From positions 1-62,482 of the forward strand of contig NZ_QEYE01000020.1 in assembly GCF_003122205.1 (NCBI RefSeq): DNA of 62,482 nt, given 5' to 3'. Each line of letters begins with the position of its first letter. Positions within the stretch are counted from its first letter, which is position 1. Positions 28,946 through 37,468 of the stretch are shown piece after piece. Below the pieces are notes generated by a model. It saw only the letters and a program-made list of their open reading frames with translations, did no database searches and was not told where the DNA came from. Made by a program: the position numbers and the translations under genes. Source of the stretch: Maritimibacter sp. 55A14 (GTDB lineage: Bacteria > Pseudomonadota > Alphaproteobacteria > Rhodobacterales > Rhodobacteraceae).

Positions 28946-30093
28946 GCGGGGGCCGCCGGCCGGTCGTTGAGCCGCGCGAGCAGACGCTGGCCCTCGGCGG
29001 CGAGGGTCTGCATCCGCTCTTCCAGAAGCCTCAGGTCACGGGCGGATCGGCTCAGCGCCTGCATCTGCGCGGCTGCGCGCTCCGCCGCGCCGGTGTCCAC
29101 CGCGCCAGGCGCCGCCTCGGCGGAGCGGGCGGGAATGTGAGCCTCCGCATCGACCCGCCGGGCCAGCGCCGCCACCGCATCGCGCAGTGCCGCGAGGTCG
29201 GCGTCATTCGGCCCCGACGAAATCGCGGCCACATCGCGGGCCAGCGCATCTGTCTGCCGGTCCACGGCATCGCAGGCGGCGCGCATCCGGGTCGAAAGCG
29301 CGTCCATCTCCGACAGCACCCGGCCCATATCGCCTGCGATCAGGCTCAGCCGGTCCAGGAACCGGTTGAGGTCATGGGCCAGCGCGCCGAACTCGTCATC
29401 GGAACGCACCGGCGCGCGGTGCTCCAGATTGCCACCCGATCCCGCAAGCTCCGCCACCACGGCGCGCAACCCCAGGAGCGGCTCCATCCGCAAGCGCAGG
29501 AGGATCAGAAGCACGATCACGTCGAGGATGATATTGCCCATGCCGAACACGCCCGAGAGCCAGACATCCTGCCACCAGACCGCCAGATGCGTGTCGCGGT
29601 AGTTGCGCACCGTCACGCTGCCCAGCGTATCGCCGGGATCCGACGCGCTGTGGCACTGGATGCAGAACGGCTCGGCCAGGATATCGACCCGCGCCTCGTG
29701 ATGCACGCCCTCCGGCCAGTCCGGCGGGATGCCGCGCGGCGTGCCGGGCACCAGCGCGCCCACCGCGCGCACCGTGTCCGGGGAGGGCGTGATCGCGATC
29801 TCCAGGCCGAACTGCGCGTGGTCGCGCTTGAGGATTGGATAGACCGTGCGCGCCGCGACAGGGCCGCCCCGGTTGAGCATGATGGCGCGCACGTCCTCGG
29901 CCAGGTTGCGTGCGGCGGCCTCGGTGCGGGCGACTTCCTGATTGTTGTAGCGCCAGAGCACGAGCGCGTAGCGGGCGCCAAGCTCCAGCGCGATGATCAT
30001 CAGCAGTCCGAAGAAGAAATCCCGGATCATCCGCAGCACGAAACTGTCGTCGAAGCGATGCGGCGGGGCGGCCGTGACAGGCGGTTCGGGCAT
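28942..30093 (-). CDS. Membrane-bound heme-c (Tll0287/DUF3365-like) HAMP protein without output domain
   Basis: The 383 residues read as a sensor: transmembrane helix 1 (about 25-47), a periplasmic domain (about 48-175) with a c-type heme motif CIQCH (Cys144, Cys147, His148) as in DUF3365/Tll0287-like domains, helix 2 (about 178-201), a HAMP linker (about 201-255, EPLLGLRAVVAEL...DDEFGALAHDLNRF) and a long coiled coil to the C-terminus. There is no kinase, cyclase or methyl-accepting signalling domain. It may signal through a partner or be an electron-transfer or scaffold protein. The start MPEPPV is chosen just before the first helix. Next to it is an FNR-controlled gene, which suits redox sensing. 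Confidence 0.78.
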   Translation of the reverse strand: MPEPPVTAAPPHRFDDSFVLRMIRDFFFGLLMIIALELGARYALVLWRYNNQEVARTEAAARNLAEDVRAIMLNRGGPVAARTVYPILKRDHAQFGLEIAITPSPDTVRAVGALVPGTPRGIPPDWPEGVHHEARVDILAEPFCIQCHSASDPGDTLGSVTVRNYRDTHLAVWWQDVWLSGVFGMGNIILDVIVLLILLRLRMEPLLGLRAVVAELAGSGGNLEHRAPVRSDDEFGALAHDLNRFLDRLSLIAGDMGRVLSEMDALSTRMRAACDAVDRQTDALARDVAAISSGPNDADLAALRDAVAALARRVDAEAHIPARSAEAAPGAVDTGAAERAAAQMQALSRSARDLRLLEERMQTLAAEGQRLLARLNDRPAAPA

Positions 30094-30196
30094 GGTGCGG
30101 GCTCGCGGTGATGACGGGGCGATCATGCCCCGTGCGGGGCGCCGCGCGCCAGCGGCCTCGCGCAGGTTTGACGGCCCGTGTGCGGGGGCCTGCGGA

Positions 30197-30958
30197 TCAG
30201 TCCAGGAAGGCGCGGATCTCGGCCTCGAACTCGCGCGGCTTCTCGGCATGGAGCCAATGCCCCGCGCCCTCGATCCACTCCAGCTTTGCGGCCGGGAAGA
30301 GCGCGCGGATGCGATCCTCATGCGCCGCCTGCACATAGTCCGATGCACCGCCCGCCAGGAAGAGCGCAGGGCCGTCGAAGCGGCCCGCCACGTCCGGAAA
30401 GCCGATGATGGCGTCCGTCTCCGCCTCCAGCACGTCGAGATTTATCAGCCAGCGTGGACGCTCGCCCTTCAGGTCGAGCGATTGCAGCAGGAAGGCGCGC
30501 ACCGGAGGCTCCGGAATCGCTTGCTCCAGCGCGGCGTCCGCGTCGCGGCGCGTGGTAACGGCATCCAGATCGAGCCCCTTCATCGCGCGGATCAGCGGCG
30601 TCTGGCTGTGGCCATATCCCACCGGCGCGATATCCGCCACGATCAGGCGAGCGACCAGTTCGGGGCGGCCCAGGGCCAGCACCATCGCCGCCTTGCCACC
30701 CATCGAATGGCCCAGCACGTCGGCGCGCCCGCCATGCGCCGCGATCACGTCGGCCAGGTCATCGGCCATCTCGGCATAGCCGTTGGTCCTGAAACGCGGG
30801 CTCTGGCCGTGGTTGCGCATGTCGACCGCGATCACCTGCCGGTCCGTGCCCAGCCGCCGCGCCAGGACGCCCCAGTTGCGAGCCGACCCGAAAAGTCCGT
30901 GCGCAATCACGAGCGGCGGCCGGTCGGAGGCGTCTCCGGTGATGACGGTGTTGAGCAT
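30197..30958 (-). CDS. Alpha/beta hydrolase, YbfF-like esterase
   Basis: This 253-residue cytoplasmic hydrolase has the fold markers VIAHGLFGSARNWG (oxyanion region, about 17-30), VDMRNHGQSP, the nucleophile elbow GHSMGGKAAM (Ser in GHSMGG), an acid in the GPALFLAGGASDYV strand and the catalytic His in EGAGHWLH. The pattern fits YbfF-type esterases acting on acyl-CoA or short esters. It is followed on the same strand by the HAMP/heme-c gene, with about 100 bp between, so co-transcription is possible but not evident. Confidence 0.87.
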   Translation of the reverse strand: MLNTVITGDASDRPPLVIAHGLFGSARNWGVLARRLGTDRQVIAVDMRNHGQSPRFRTNGYAEMADDLADVIAAHGGRADVLGHSMGGKAAMVLALGRPELVARLIVADIAPVGYGHSQTPLIRAMKGLDLDAVTTRRDADAALEQAIPEPPVRAFLLQSLDLKGERPRWLINLDVLEAETDAIIGFPDVAGRFDGPALFLAGGASDYVQAAHEDRIRALFPAAKLEWIEGAGHWLHAEKPREFEAEIRAFLD

Positions 30959-31053
30959 GGCGGCGGTCTCCGGTCTGGCGGCCTTGTCTAAAGGCTTGCG
31001 CCGGCAATGGCCAGACGGCAGTTTGGGGCGAAACCGGCAAGGAGCGCAGGCGC

Positions 31054-31425
31054 ATGCACCCGACCACGTTCAGAACCATGGTCTCGCGGGTCGAGGACCA
31101 GCTTTCGCGCCAACTCGGCGTGAGCGGGGGGTCGCTGAAGGCCAAGCTGCGCCGCGCCGGGCGGCGGCTGCCCCGTTCGGTGCGCAAGGCCGGCGTCTAT
31201 CTGGTGGAGACGGAGGCCCGGATCGCCCATCCCAAGCACGAGCACGAGATCGACGACGCAGGCGTGGCCGCGGCCTACGAGACGATCAGCACCTACCTGA
31301 AGGGTATCGACCCGAAAGCGGAACGCTGGGGCCGGTTCATGGGCTGGTTGCGCAACTTGGCGATCAACCTGCTGATCGCGGCCGCGGCGCTGGTGGCGAT
31401 TGCATGGTGGCGCGGGCTGATCTGA
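31054..31425 (+). CDS. Hypothetical protein with C-terminal membrane anchor
   Basis: I do not recognise this 123-residue protein. It is strongly basic in the first half (SLKAKLRRAGRRLPRSVRKAG), contains ETEARIAHPKHEHEIDD in the middle and ends with one membrane helix (NLAINLLIAAAALVAIAWW). It may be a membrane-tethered protein with a cytoplasmic helical region. AAGGAG 9-14 bases upstream supports the start. It is divergent from the esterase gene. Confidence 0.75.
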   Translation: MHPTTFRTMVSRVEDQLSRQLGVSGGSLKAKLRRAGRRLPRSVRKAGVYLVETEARIAHPKHEHEIDDAGVAAAYETISTYLKGIDPKAERWGRFMGWLRNLAINLLIAAAALVAIAWWRGLI

Positions 31426-31683
31426 TCCCGCACGCCAAAGTCACTGCGCGTGGCGGTGACGGGACGCATGGACATGAGGCCATCCGCTTTCGCCGCTGAA
31501 CTGGGGTTGCGCATCCCGGTCGCCAAAGCAGCGGCGCGGTACAGGGTTCTGCGCGAAATTGCACAGGCGGGCCGCTATAGCCCGATTTTCCTGACGCAGG
31601 CGGACCAGCAGGGTCGCGAACGGACAACCGTCGGGCCGCGGGCGGCGCAACCATCGAAAGCGAGGCACCAAGGGGAGGCGGCC
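31426..31683 (+). other. 258-bp region before the dehydrogenase gene, no gene seen
   Basis: An in-frame extension of the dehydrogenase frame runs through this stretch but has no resemblance to the family and the real start has a strong ribosome site. I see no clear promoter motifs; a TATAGC at about 31577 could be a -10 but lacks a matching -35. Confidence 0.4.
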
Positions 31684-32652
31684 ATGAAGCTCGGTTTCAT
31701 CGGACTGGGCAATGTCGGCGCGAAGCTCGCTGGCAGCCTGTTGCGCAACGGCGCCGACCTGACAGTACACGATCTCGAAGGCGCGCGCGTTGCCGAGTTC
31801 GTGACGCGCGGCGCCCGCGCGGGCGAGGGTCCGGCGGCGATGATGGCGACCTGCGACACGGTGATTACCTGCCTGCCCAGCCCCGCGGCCTCCGCTGCGG
31901 TGGTCGAGGGCCCCGGCGGGCTGCTGCAGGCGATAGGGCCGGGCAAGATCTGGCTGGAGATGTCCACCACAGACGAGGCCGAGGTGAAGCGCCTGGGGGG
32001 CAAGGTCGCCGCGGCGGGCGGCGCGGCCGCCGATTGCCCGGTCTCGGGCGGCTGCCACCGCGCCGCAACCGGCAATATCTCGATATTCGCGGGCTGCGAC
32101 CGCGCCACGTTCGAGCGCATTCTGCCACTTCTGACCATGATGGGACGCCGGGTGCTGCATACCGGCGATCTGGGCAGCGCATCGGTGTTGAAGGTGCTGA
32201 CCAACTACCTGGCCACCGCGAACCTCATCGCCTGCACCGAGGCGTTGTCCGTGGCCGGGGGCGCGGGCATGGACCTGGCCACCGCCTATGAGGCGATCCG
32301 GATATCCTCGGGCACCAGCTTCGTGCATGAGACCGAGAGCCAGGTGATCCTGAACGGCTCGCGCGACATCTCGTTCACGATGGATCTGGTAGCCAAGGAT
32401 ATCGGCCTCTTCCAGGACGTGGCCGACCGCGCCGGGGTGCCGCTGGAACTCAACCCGCTGCTCATCGAGATCATCCGGGACGGCATTGCCCGCTACGGCC
32501 CGCGCGAGTTGTCGCCCAACATCATCCGCAGGCTGGAGGAGGCCACCGGCCTCGATATCCGCGCGCCGGGCTTCCCGGCGGAGATGACCGACGACGAACC
32601 CGAGGCGCCGGGATACGAGGTTGTCCCGCGCCGGCAGGAGGCTGCCGAATGA
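31684..32652 (+). CDS. NAD(P)-dependent beta-hydroxyacid dehydrogenase (3-hydroxyisobutyrate dehydrogenase family)
   Basis: This 322-residue enzyme has the Rossmann start MKLGFIGLGNVGAKLAGSLLRNG compressed in the first 23 residues, the substrate motif DCPVSGGCHRAATG (about 119-132, Cys replacing the usual Ala in some members), and the catalytic Lys in SVLKVLTNYL. The family oxidises beta-hydroxy acids to semialdehydes. AGGGGAGG upstream supports the ATG at 31684. It overlaps the following dioxygenase gene by 4 bp, so the two probably act on the same compound. Note that E. barkeri reduces 2-formylglutarate with a member of this family; this gene is 7 kb from the enamidase, and a role in that pathway is only a possibility. 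Confidence 0.88.
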   Translation: MKLGFIGLGNVGAKLAGSLLRNGADLTVHDLEGARVAEFVTRGARAGEGPAAMMATCDTVITCLPSPAASAAVVEGPGGLLQAIGPGKIWLEMSTTDEAEVKRLGGKVAAAGGAAADCPVSGGCHRAATGNISIFAGCDRATFERILPLLTMMGRRVLHTGDLGSASVLKVLTNYLATANLIACTEALSVAGGAGMDLATAYEAIRISSGTSFVHETESQVILNGSRDISFTMDLVAKDIGLFQDVADRAGVPLELNPLLIEIIRDGIARYGPRELSPNIIRRLEEATGLDIRAPGFPAEMTDDEPEAPGYEVVPRRQEAAE

Positions 32653-33494
32653 ACGCCCGGATCTGGATCGACCTGGGGCGCTACCCGATCGACCTGCCCG
32701 AAAGCGCCGCCTATCGCACGATGCTGCGCGACCTGCGTGCCGAACTGGAGGAGGAGGGCTGCGCCGTCCTGCCCGGCTTTCTGACGCCCGAAGGCGTGCG
32801 CGCCGCGGTGCGGGAAACCGCGTCCGTGGCCCACCTGGCGCACCGGTCGATGAGCCGCTGTAACGCCTATTTCACCGAAGACGACGAGAGCCTGCCGCCC
32901 GAGCATCCCGTGCGACGCTTCTTCGACCGCTCCAACGCCTTCATCCCGGCCGACAATTTCGCCCCCGACGGGGTGTTGCGGCAGGTCCAGAACCATCCCG
33001 GTTTCGACAGATTCCTGCGCGAGGCGCTCGATGTGCCGAAGGCCCTGTTTCACCGTTACGCCGATCCGTTGGGCGACGTGATCGTGAACACCGCCGAGGC
33101 CGGCAACGGCTTTCCCTGGCATTTCGACACGAACCCGTTCACCGTGACGCTGGCGCTCCAGACCGCCGAGACGGGCGGCGCGTTCGAATACGTCCCGGAT
33201 ATCCGCAGCGACGGCGAAAATTTCGAGGCCGTGGCCGAGGTGCTGGACGGGCAGTCCGACGCGGTGCGCACGCTCGATCTCCAGCCCGGCGACCTGCAAC
33301 TCTTCCGCGGGCGCCATTCCCTGCATCGCGTGACCCCGCTGGATGGCCTGCGCCCGCGCCACGTCGCGATCTACTCCTATGTCGAAGCGCCCGGCATGGT
33401 CGGCAATCCGGTCAGGGTGCGCCAGCTTTACGGCCGGGTGCTGCCGGTGCATCTGGAGCGCGCCGGGCCGCGCGCGGACGCGCTCATGGACTGA
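32649..33494 (+). CDS. Fe(II)/2-oxoglutarate-dependent dioxygenase, BesD/HalD-like but with a hydroxylase triad
   Basis: The 281 residues match the branch that includes the amino-acid halogenases BesD/HalD: an N-terminal helical part, PEHPVRRFFDRSNAFIPAD, then the core FPWHFDTNPFTVTLALQ. The iron ligands read His158-x-Asp160 and a distal His226 (SLHRVTP), with Arg237 for 2-oxoglutarate. Halogenases replace the Asp by Gly, so this one should hydroxylate, not halogenate. Its substrate is probably a free amino acid or small acid. It is coupled to the dehydrogenase upstream (ATGA), suggesting hydroxylation followed by oxidation. Confidence 0.82.
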   Translation: MNARIWIDLGRYPIDLPESAAYRTMLRDLRAELEEEGCAVLPGFLTPEGVRAAVRETASVAHLAHRSMSRCNAYFTEDDESLPPEHPVRRFFDRSNAFIPADNFAPDGVLRQVQNHPGFDRFLREALDVPKALFHRYADPLGDVIVNTAEAGNGFPWHFDTNPFTVTLALQTAETGGAFEYVPDIRSDGENFEAVAEVLDGQSDAVRTLDLQPGDLQLFRGRHSLHRVTPLDGLRPRHVAIYSYVEAPGMVGNPVRVRQLYGRVLPVHLERAGPRADALMD

Positions 33495-33554
33495 GCCCTC
33501 GACCTGCCGCGCGGGCTCCGCTATGGCTTGGCGCGCAGCGGCAGGGAGGTGCGG

Positions 33555-34043
33555 ATGGTGTCGGAGACGATCGTGAGGCTGGGGCCTTCGCCCGCACGTC
33601 GGGTGTTCTCGCTGGCGGTGCTGGCGGTGCTGGGCTGTTTGCTGATCTATATCGGGCTGGCGCGGCCGCCGGCCGCGGCGCTGTGGCAGATCTTCCTGAT
33701 CGGTCTGGGTGCGCTGGTGCTGGTGCTGACCAGCCGGATGTGGTGGGCGACCGCCGGCATGATCGAGTTGCGCGAGGACGGCCTTTACGACAGCGACGGC
33801 ACGCGCATCTGCGCGATCGAGGACGTGGAGGGGGTGGAGCGCGGCATATTCGCCTTCAAGCCATCCAACGGTTTCCTGATCCGGCTCCGGCGGCGCTATC
33901 CGCGCGGCTGGGCGCCGGGGATGTGGTGGCGGCTGGGCCGCCGCGTGGGCGTGGGCGGCGTGACACCGGGGGCGCAGGGCCGGATCATGGCCGACATGCT
34001 GACGGCGCGGATCATGGAAGACGGAGGCGCGGCGCGGGACTGA
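33555..34043 (+). CDS. Hypothetical membrane protein with PH-like domain
   Basis: This 162-residue protein has two close membrane helices (about 18-37 and 43-62) followed by a cytoplasmic ~95-residue part (GMIELREDGLYDSDGTRICAIEDVEGVERG...) that resembles bacterial PH-like/YcxB-type domains: strands with a Gly-Leu-Tyr turn and an amphipathic C-terminal helix. Function is unknown. The ATG at 33555 has GGGAGG 6 bases ahead; an upstream TTG is less likely. It is convergent with the glutamate dehydrogenase gene. Confidence 0.75.
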   Translation: MVSETIVRLGPSPARRVFSLAVLAVLGCLLIYIGLARPPAAALWQIFLIGLGALVLVLTSRMWWATAGMIELREDGLYDSDGTRICAIEDVEGVERGIFAFKPSNGFLIRLRRRYPRGWAPGMWWRLGRRVGVGGVTPGAQGRIMADMLTARIMEDGGAARD

Positions 34044-34067
34044 GCCGCGCACCGCGCCCCTTGGCGA

Positions 34068-35498
34068 TCAGAGACCCTTGGCCTTGTAGCTGGTGGCCAC
34101 GCGGCCGATCGACACCAGATAGGCGGCCATGCGCAGGTCGGGCACGTCGTCGCGCGAGTGCCAGACCTCGCGCATCGACTGGTAGGCGGCGCGCATCGTG
34201 TCGTCGAGTCCCGAACGCACCAGCTCAAGTTCGCCAGCGCCGCGCAGGTACTTCTTCTTGAAGCCCGGCGACATCGACCAGGAGCTGCCCAGATGTTCGT
34301 CGAGACGCTGGAGCTCATTGACGATGAGCTGGTGGCGCGCCTCTTCCTGGCGGCGGCCCATCCGGCCGAAGCGGATATGGCTGAGGTTCTTGACCCATTC
34401 GAAATAGGACACGGTCACGCCGCCCGCGTTGGCGAACATGTCGGGAACGATCACGATGCCCTTCTTGCGCAGGATCTCGTCGGCGGGGGCCGTCACCGGG
34501 CCGTTGGCGGCCTCGATGATGAGATTGGCCTGTACCCGATCGGCATTGCCGATGTTGATCACACCCTCGATCGCGGCCGGGATCAGGATGTCGCATTTTT
34601 CCTCCAGCAGCTTGGAGGCATCGACGACATATTCCCCGCTGGGAAAGCCCTTGACCCCGCCGCTGCGAACGATGTGCTGATGCACATCCTCGATGTTGAG
34701 CCCCTTCTCGTCATAGAGCCCGCCGTCGCGCTCGATGATGCCGGTTATCTTGGCGCCGTCCTCCTCGGACAAGAACTTCGCTGCGTGGTAGCCCACATTG
34801 CCCAGCCCCTGCACGATCACCCGCTTGCCGTCGAGCGAGCCCGAGAGATTTGCGGCCTTCACGTCCTCGGGGTGGCGGAAGAATTCCTGCAGCGCGAATT
34901 GCACGCCGCGTCCGGTGGCCTCGACCCGGCCCTGGATGCCGCCGGCATGGGGCGGCTTGCCGGTCACGCAGGCCCGCGAATTGATGTCGGTCGTGTTCAT
35001 CCGCGCATACTGGTCGGCCATCCAGGCCATCTCGCGCTCGCCCGTACCCATGTCGGGGGCGGGAACGTTCTGGCTGGGATTGATCAGGTCGCGCTTGGCA
35101 AGTTCGTAGGTGAACCGCCGCGTGATCATTTCCAGCTCGTGCTCCTCGTATTCGCGCGGGTCGATGCACAACCCGCCCTTGGATCCGCCGAAGGGCGTCT
35201 CCACGAGCGCGCATTTGTAGGTCATCAGGGCGGCGAGCGCCTCCACCTCGTCCTGGTTGACGCCCAGCGAGTAGCGGATGCCGCCCTTCACGGGCTCCAT
35301 ATGCTCGGAATGCACGGCGCGATAGCCTGTCAGGGTCTTGATCTGGCCGCGCAGCCTGACGCCGAACCGGACGGTGTAGGTGGAGTTGCAGACGCGTATC
35401 TTTTCTTCCAGCCCCGGGGGGAGGTCCATCAGCGCGACCGCGCGGTTGAACATGAGGTCGACTGACTCGCGGAATGTTGGTTCAGGTCTGTTAAGCAC
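34068..35498 (-). CDS. gdhA: Glutamate dehydrogenase (Glu/Leu/Phe/Val dehydrogenase family)
   Basis: The 476-residue enzyme interconverts glutamate and 2-oxoglutarate plus ammonia with NAD(P). Substrate-site residues are visible in EPVKGGIRYSLGV and LVETPFGGSKGGLCIDP (the first Lys binds glutamate and the second region holds the catalytic Lys), the PAPDMGTGEREMAWM segment and the dinucleotide loop VIVQGLGNVGYHAAK. The frame is open further upstream, but GGGGAG 6 bases before the GTG at 35498 fixes the start. Length favours the hexameric type also used by Archaea. NAD or NADP preference cannot be told. Divergent from the Tad-type genes with a 233-bp AT-rich regulatory region. Confidence 0.9.
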   Translation of the reverse strand: MLNRPEPTFRESVDLMFNRAVALMDLPPGLEEKIRVCNSTYTVRFGVRLRGQIKTLTGYRAVHSEHMEPVKGGIRYSLGVNQDEVEALAALMTYKCALVETPFGGSKGGLCIDPREYEEHELEMITRRFTYELAKRDLINPSQNVPAPDMGTGEREMAWMADQYARMNTTDINSRACVTGKPPHAGGIQGRVEATGRGVQFALQEFFRHPEDVKAANLSGSLDGKRVIVQGLGNVGYHAAKFLSEEDGAKITGIIERDGGLYDEKGLNIEDVHQHIVRSGGVKGFPSGEYVVDASKLLEEKCDILIPAAIEGVINIGNADRVQANLIIEAANGPVTAPADEILRKKGIVIVPDMFANAGGVTVSYFEWVKNLSHIRFGRMGRRQEEARHQLIVNELQRLDEHLGSSWSMSPGFKKKYLRGAGELELVRSGLDDTMRAAYQSMREVWHSRDDVPDLRMAAYLVSIGRVATSYKAKGL

Positions 35499-35731
35499 TT
35501 TCGTCTCCCCGATTTCCTTGTTGTTTATAATGCTGACTGTACTCAGCTTTTGTCCTGTGTCGATCACCAACCGCGAAAATTTTCGGCGAAAATATCAATT
35601 TTTCGGGCTTTCCTGCCTTATTTTCGCCACGCATCCCGTTCCAAATCACGGTGGTGGAAACTGCGCGCGGAATCTGTCCCGCGGCAGGGGTGAGTAAATT
35701 AACCGGGCAGGGCCCGGGAGAGAGGTGGAAT
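35499..35731. promoter_or_regulatory. AT-rich divergent regulatory region between gdhA and the tad-type operon
   Basis: The region holds a perfect -10 TATAAT on the plus strand (35526-35531), overlapping TATAAA on the minus strand (35529-35524), a GCTGA-6-TCAGC inverted repeat at 35532-35547, and an AT-rich run near 35573-35605 in which GAAAATTTTC and related half-sites repeat. These look like binding sites for a global or Lrp-type regulator; the regulator is not identifiable. Confidence 0.5.
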
Positions 35732-37468
35732 ATGACCTGGTATGGGAAGTTCAATGCCGGCATTTCGGGCGGAGCCCCGCGTTCGCGAGCGACGCCTGCG
35801 TCATTCGCGGCGGATCAGGGCGGCTCCCTGACCATCTTCACATTCTATGCGATGGTCATCATGCTCTTCGTGGGCGGCATGGCTTACGACATCATGCGGT
35901 TCGAGGCCGAACGGGTACGCACCCAGGCCGCGATGGACCGTTCGGTGCTGGCCGCCGCGTCGCTGACGCAGGTGCTGCCTGCGCAGGACGTGGTGGAAAG
36001 CTATTTCGAGGTGGCCGGCCTGGACAAGACCAGCGTGACGGTATCCGAGGATGGCGACGGGATCACCAGCAGCGTCGTCAACATCTCCAGCGAGACGCGC
36101 GTGCCGACGCGCTTCCTTCGGCTCATGGACTATTCCCTGACCATGGGCGCCTTCGGCAAGCGTTTCGAGAACAGCAAGGGCGTTTTCGAACTCGCCTCCG
36201 GCATGGCCGCGGGCGCGACCGAGAACATTCCTCAGCTTGAAATTTCGCTCGTGCTCGACGCGTCGGGCTCGATGGGTTGGAACCAGCGCCTCAAGAACAT
36301 GCAGGCAGCGGCCAAGGAATTTTCCTGGCACATGCTGTGCGATCCGGGCTCGGATCTAAACAGCAACGGCAACTGCTCGGTCACGCCGGGCCTGGTGTCG
36401 ATCTCGCTGGTGCCGTTCTCCGAACAGGTCAATGCCGGGCCGTATCTTCTCGATGGCATCGACGATCCCAACCTGACGAGCTACGACATTACCGACGAGC
36501 ATGACTATTCGCATTGCCTCAACTTCACGGAGGCGGATTTCAACACCACCAACCTGGCCGCGTCTACGGATATTAACCGCACCGGGCATTTTGACCCGTG
36601 GAACACGTATAGCACCACGGTCGGGAACTGGGCCTGCCGCACGGAGACCTGGCGCTACATCCGCCCGTTCGTGGCACACCATTCGAACCTGAACTATCTC
36701 ATCAACAACCTGCGGGCCGGTGGCAACACGTCCATCGACATAGGCATGAAATGGGGCACGGCGCTGCTGGATCCCGAACTGCGGGACATGATCTCCGACC
36801 TTTCGGAGGTCGCGCGTGTCGGCGGTGCCCCGGCGGTGGAGCCGGATTTCCCCGAGAACCGTCCACTGGATTTCGATGATCCGGAAGCGGTCAAGATCGT
36901 GGTCCTGATGTCGGATGGCGAGAACACGACCCAGCACGAGTTGAAGCCGGATTTCCGGTCGGGCCCGTCGGAATTCTGGAAGAGCGTCGAGGCCGACAAC
37001 GACAATACGGATAAAGACGGCGACTTTTACGTCGTCTACAATGCCGGACGCGACCAGTACTATTATCCGGAGTATGGCGGCTACGCCGACAGCCCTTACT
37101 ACCGCCGGATCTGTAACGGAGGTTGCAATTTCGAGGAGCGTCCCGACCAGGTCTCGCAGATGAGCTACCCGGCACTCTGGGCCGAGGTGAACACCGACTA
37201 TTTCGAGGACTTCTCCTTCCTGCCGCGGGTCTGGGACGGGCATGGCAACTGGGAAAAGAACCAGCGCCTGAACGCTGTCTGCACCCAGGCCAAGCAGGCC
37301 GGGATCATCGTCTTCACCGTCGGCTTCGAGGCCCCGAACAACGGCCGGACCGCGCTGCGGAACTGCGCCAGCTCGATCAACCACTACTACGATGCCGAAG
37401 GGCGCTCGATCTCCGACGCGTTCAACAACATCGCGCTGGCGATCAACAACCTGAGGCTCACGCAATGA
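35732..37468 (+). CDS. TadG-like pilus assembly protein with von Willebrand factor A domain
   Basis: The 578-residue protein starts with a basic cytoplasmic tail, a TadE/G-type helix (about 30-52, GSLTIFTFYAMVIMLFVGGMAYDIMRFEAER) and continues outside the membrane. A vWA domain begins at LVLDASGSMG (MIDAS Asp-x-Ser-x-Ser, about residue 172) and includes MSDGENTTQHE; a long insertion rich in Tyr, Asn and Asp follows, and the end IIVFTVGFEAPNNGRTALRNCASS closes the fold. Such proteins work with the Tad (tight adherence) pilus; the core tad ATPase and secretin genes are not in the window. AGAGAGG upstream supports the ATG. The stop overlaps the next start. Confidence 0.87.
   Translation: MTWYGKFNAGISGGAPRSRATPASFAADQGGSLTIFTFYAMVIMLFVGGMAYDIMRFEAERVRTQAAMDRSVLAAASLTQVLPAQDVVESYFEVAGLDKTSVTVSEDGDGITSSVVNISSETRVPTRFLRLMDYSLTMGAFGKRFENSKGVFELASGMAAGATENIPQLEISLVLDASGSMGWNQRLKNMQAAAKEFSWHMLCDPGSDLNSNGNCSVTPGLVSISLVPFSEQVNAGPYLLDGIDDPNLTSYDITDEHDYSHCLNFTEADFNTTNLAASTDINRTGHFDPWNTYSTTVGNWACRTETWRYIRPFVAHHSNLNYLINNLRAGGNTSIDIGMKWGTALLDPELRDMISDLSEVARVGGAPAVEPDFPENRPLDFDDPEAVKIVVLMSDGENTTQHELKPDFRSGPSEFWKSVEADNDNTDKDGDFYVVYNAGRDQYYYPEYGGYADSPYYRRICNGGCNFEERPDQVSQMSYPALWAEVNTDYFEDFSFLPRVWDGHGNWEKNQRLNAVCTQAKQAGIIVFTVGFEAPNNGRTALRNCASSINHYYDAEGRSISDAFNNIALAINNLRLTQ

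Noticed and set aside
31684-32652. Assigning this dehydrogenase as the 2-formylglutarate reductase of the nicotinate pathway
   Set aside because: The family is right for E. barkeri, but the gene is 7 kb away, coupled to a dioxygenase, and the other fermentation genes are absent.
32649-33494. Calling the dioxygenase a halogenase
   Set aside because: The metal triad keeps Asp160; radical halogenases of this branch have Gly or Ala there to make room for chloride.
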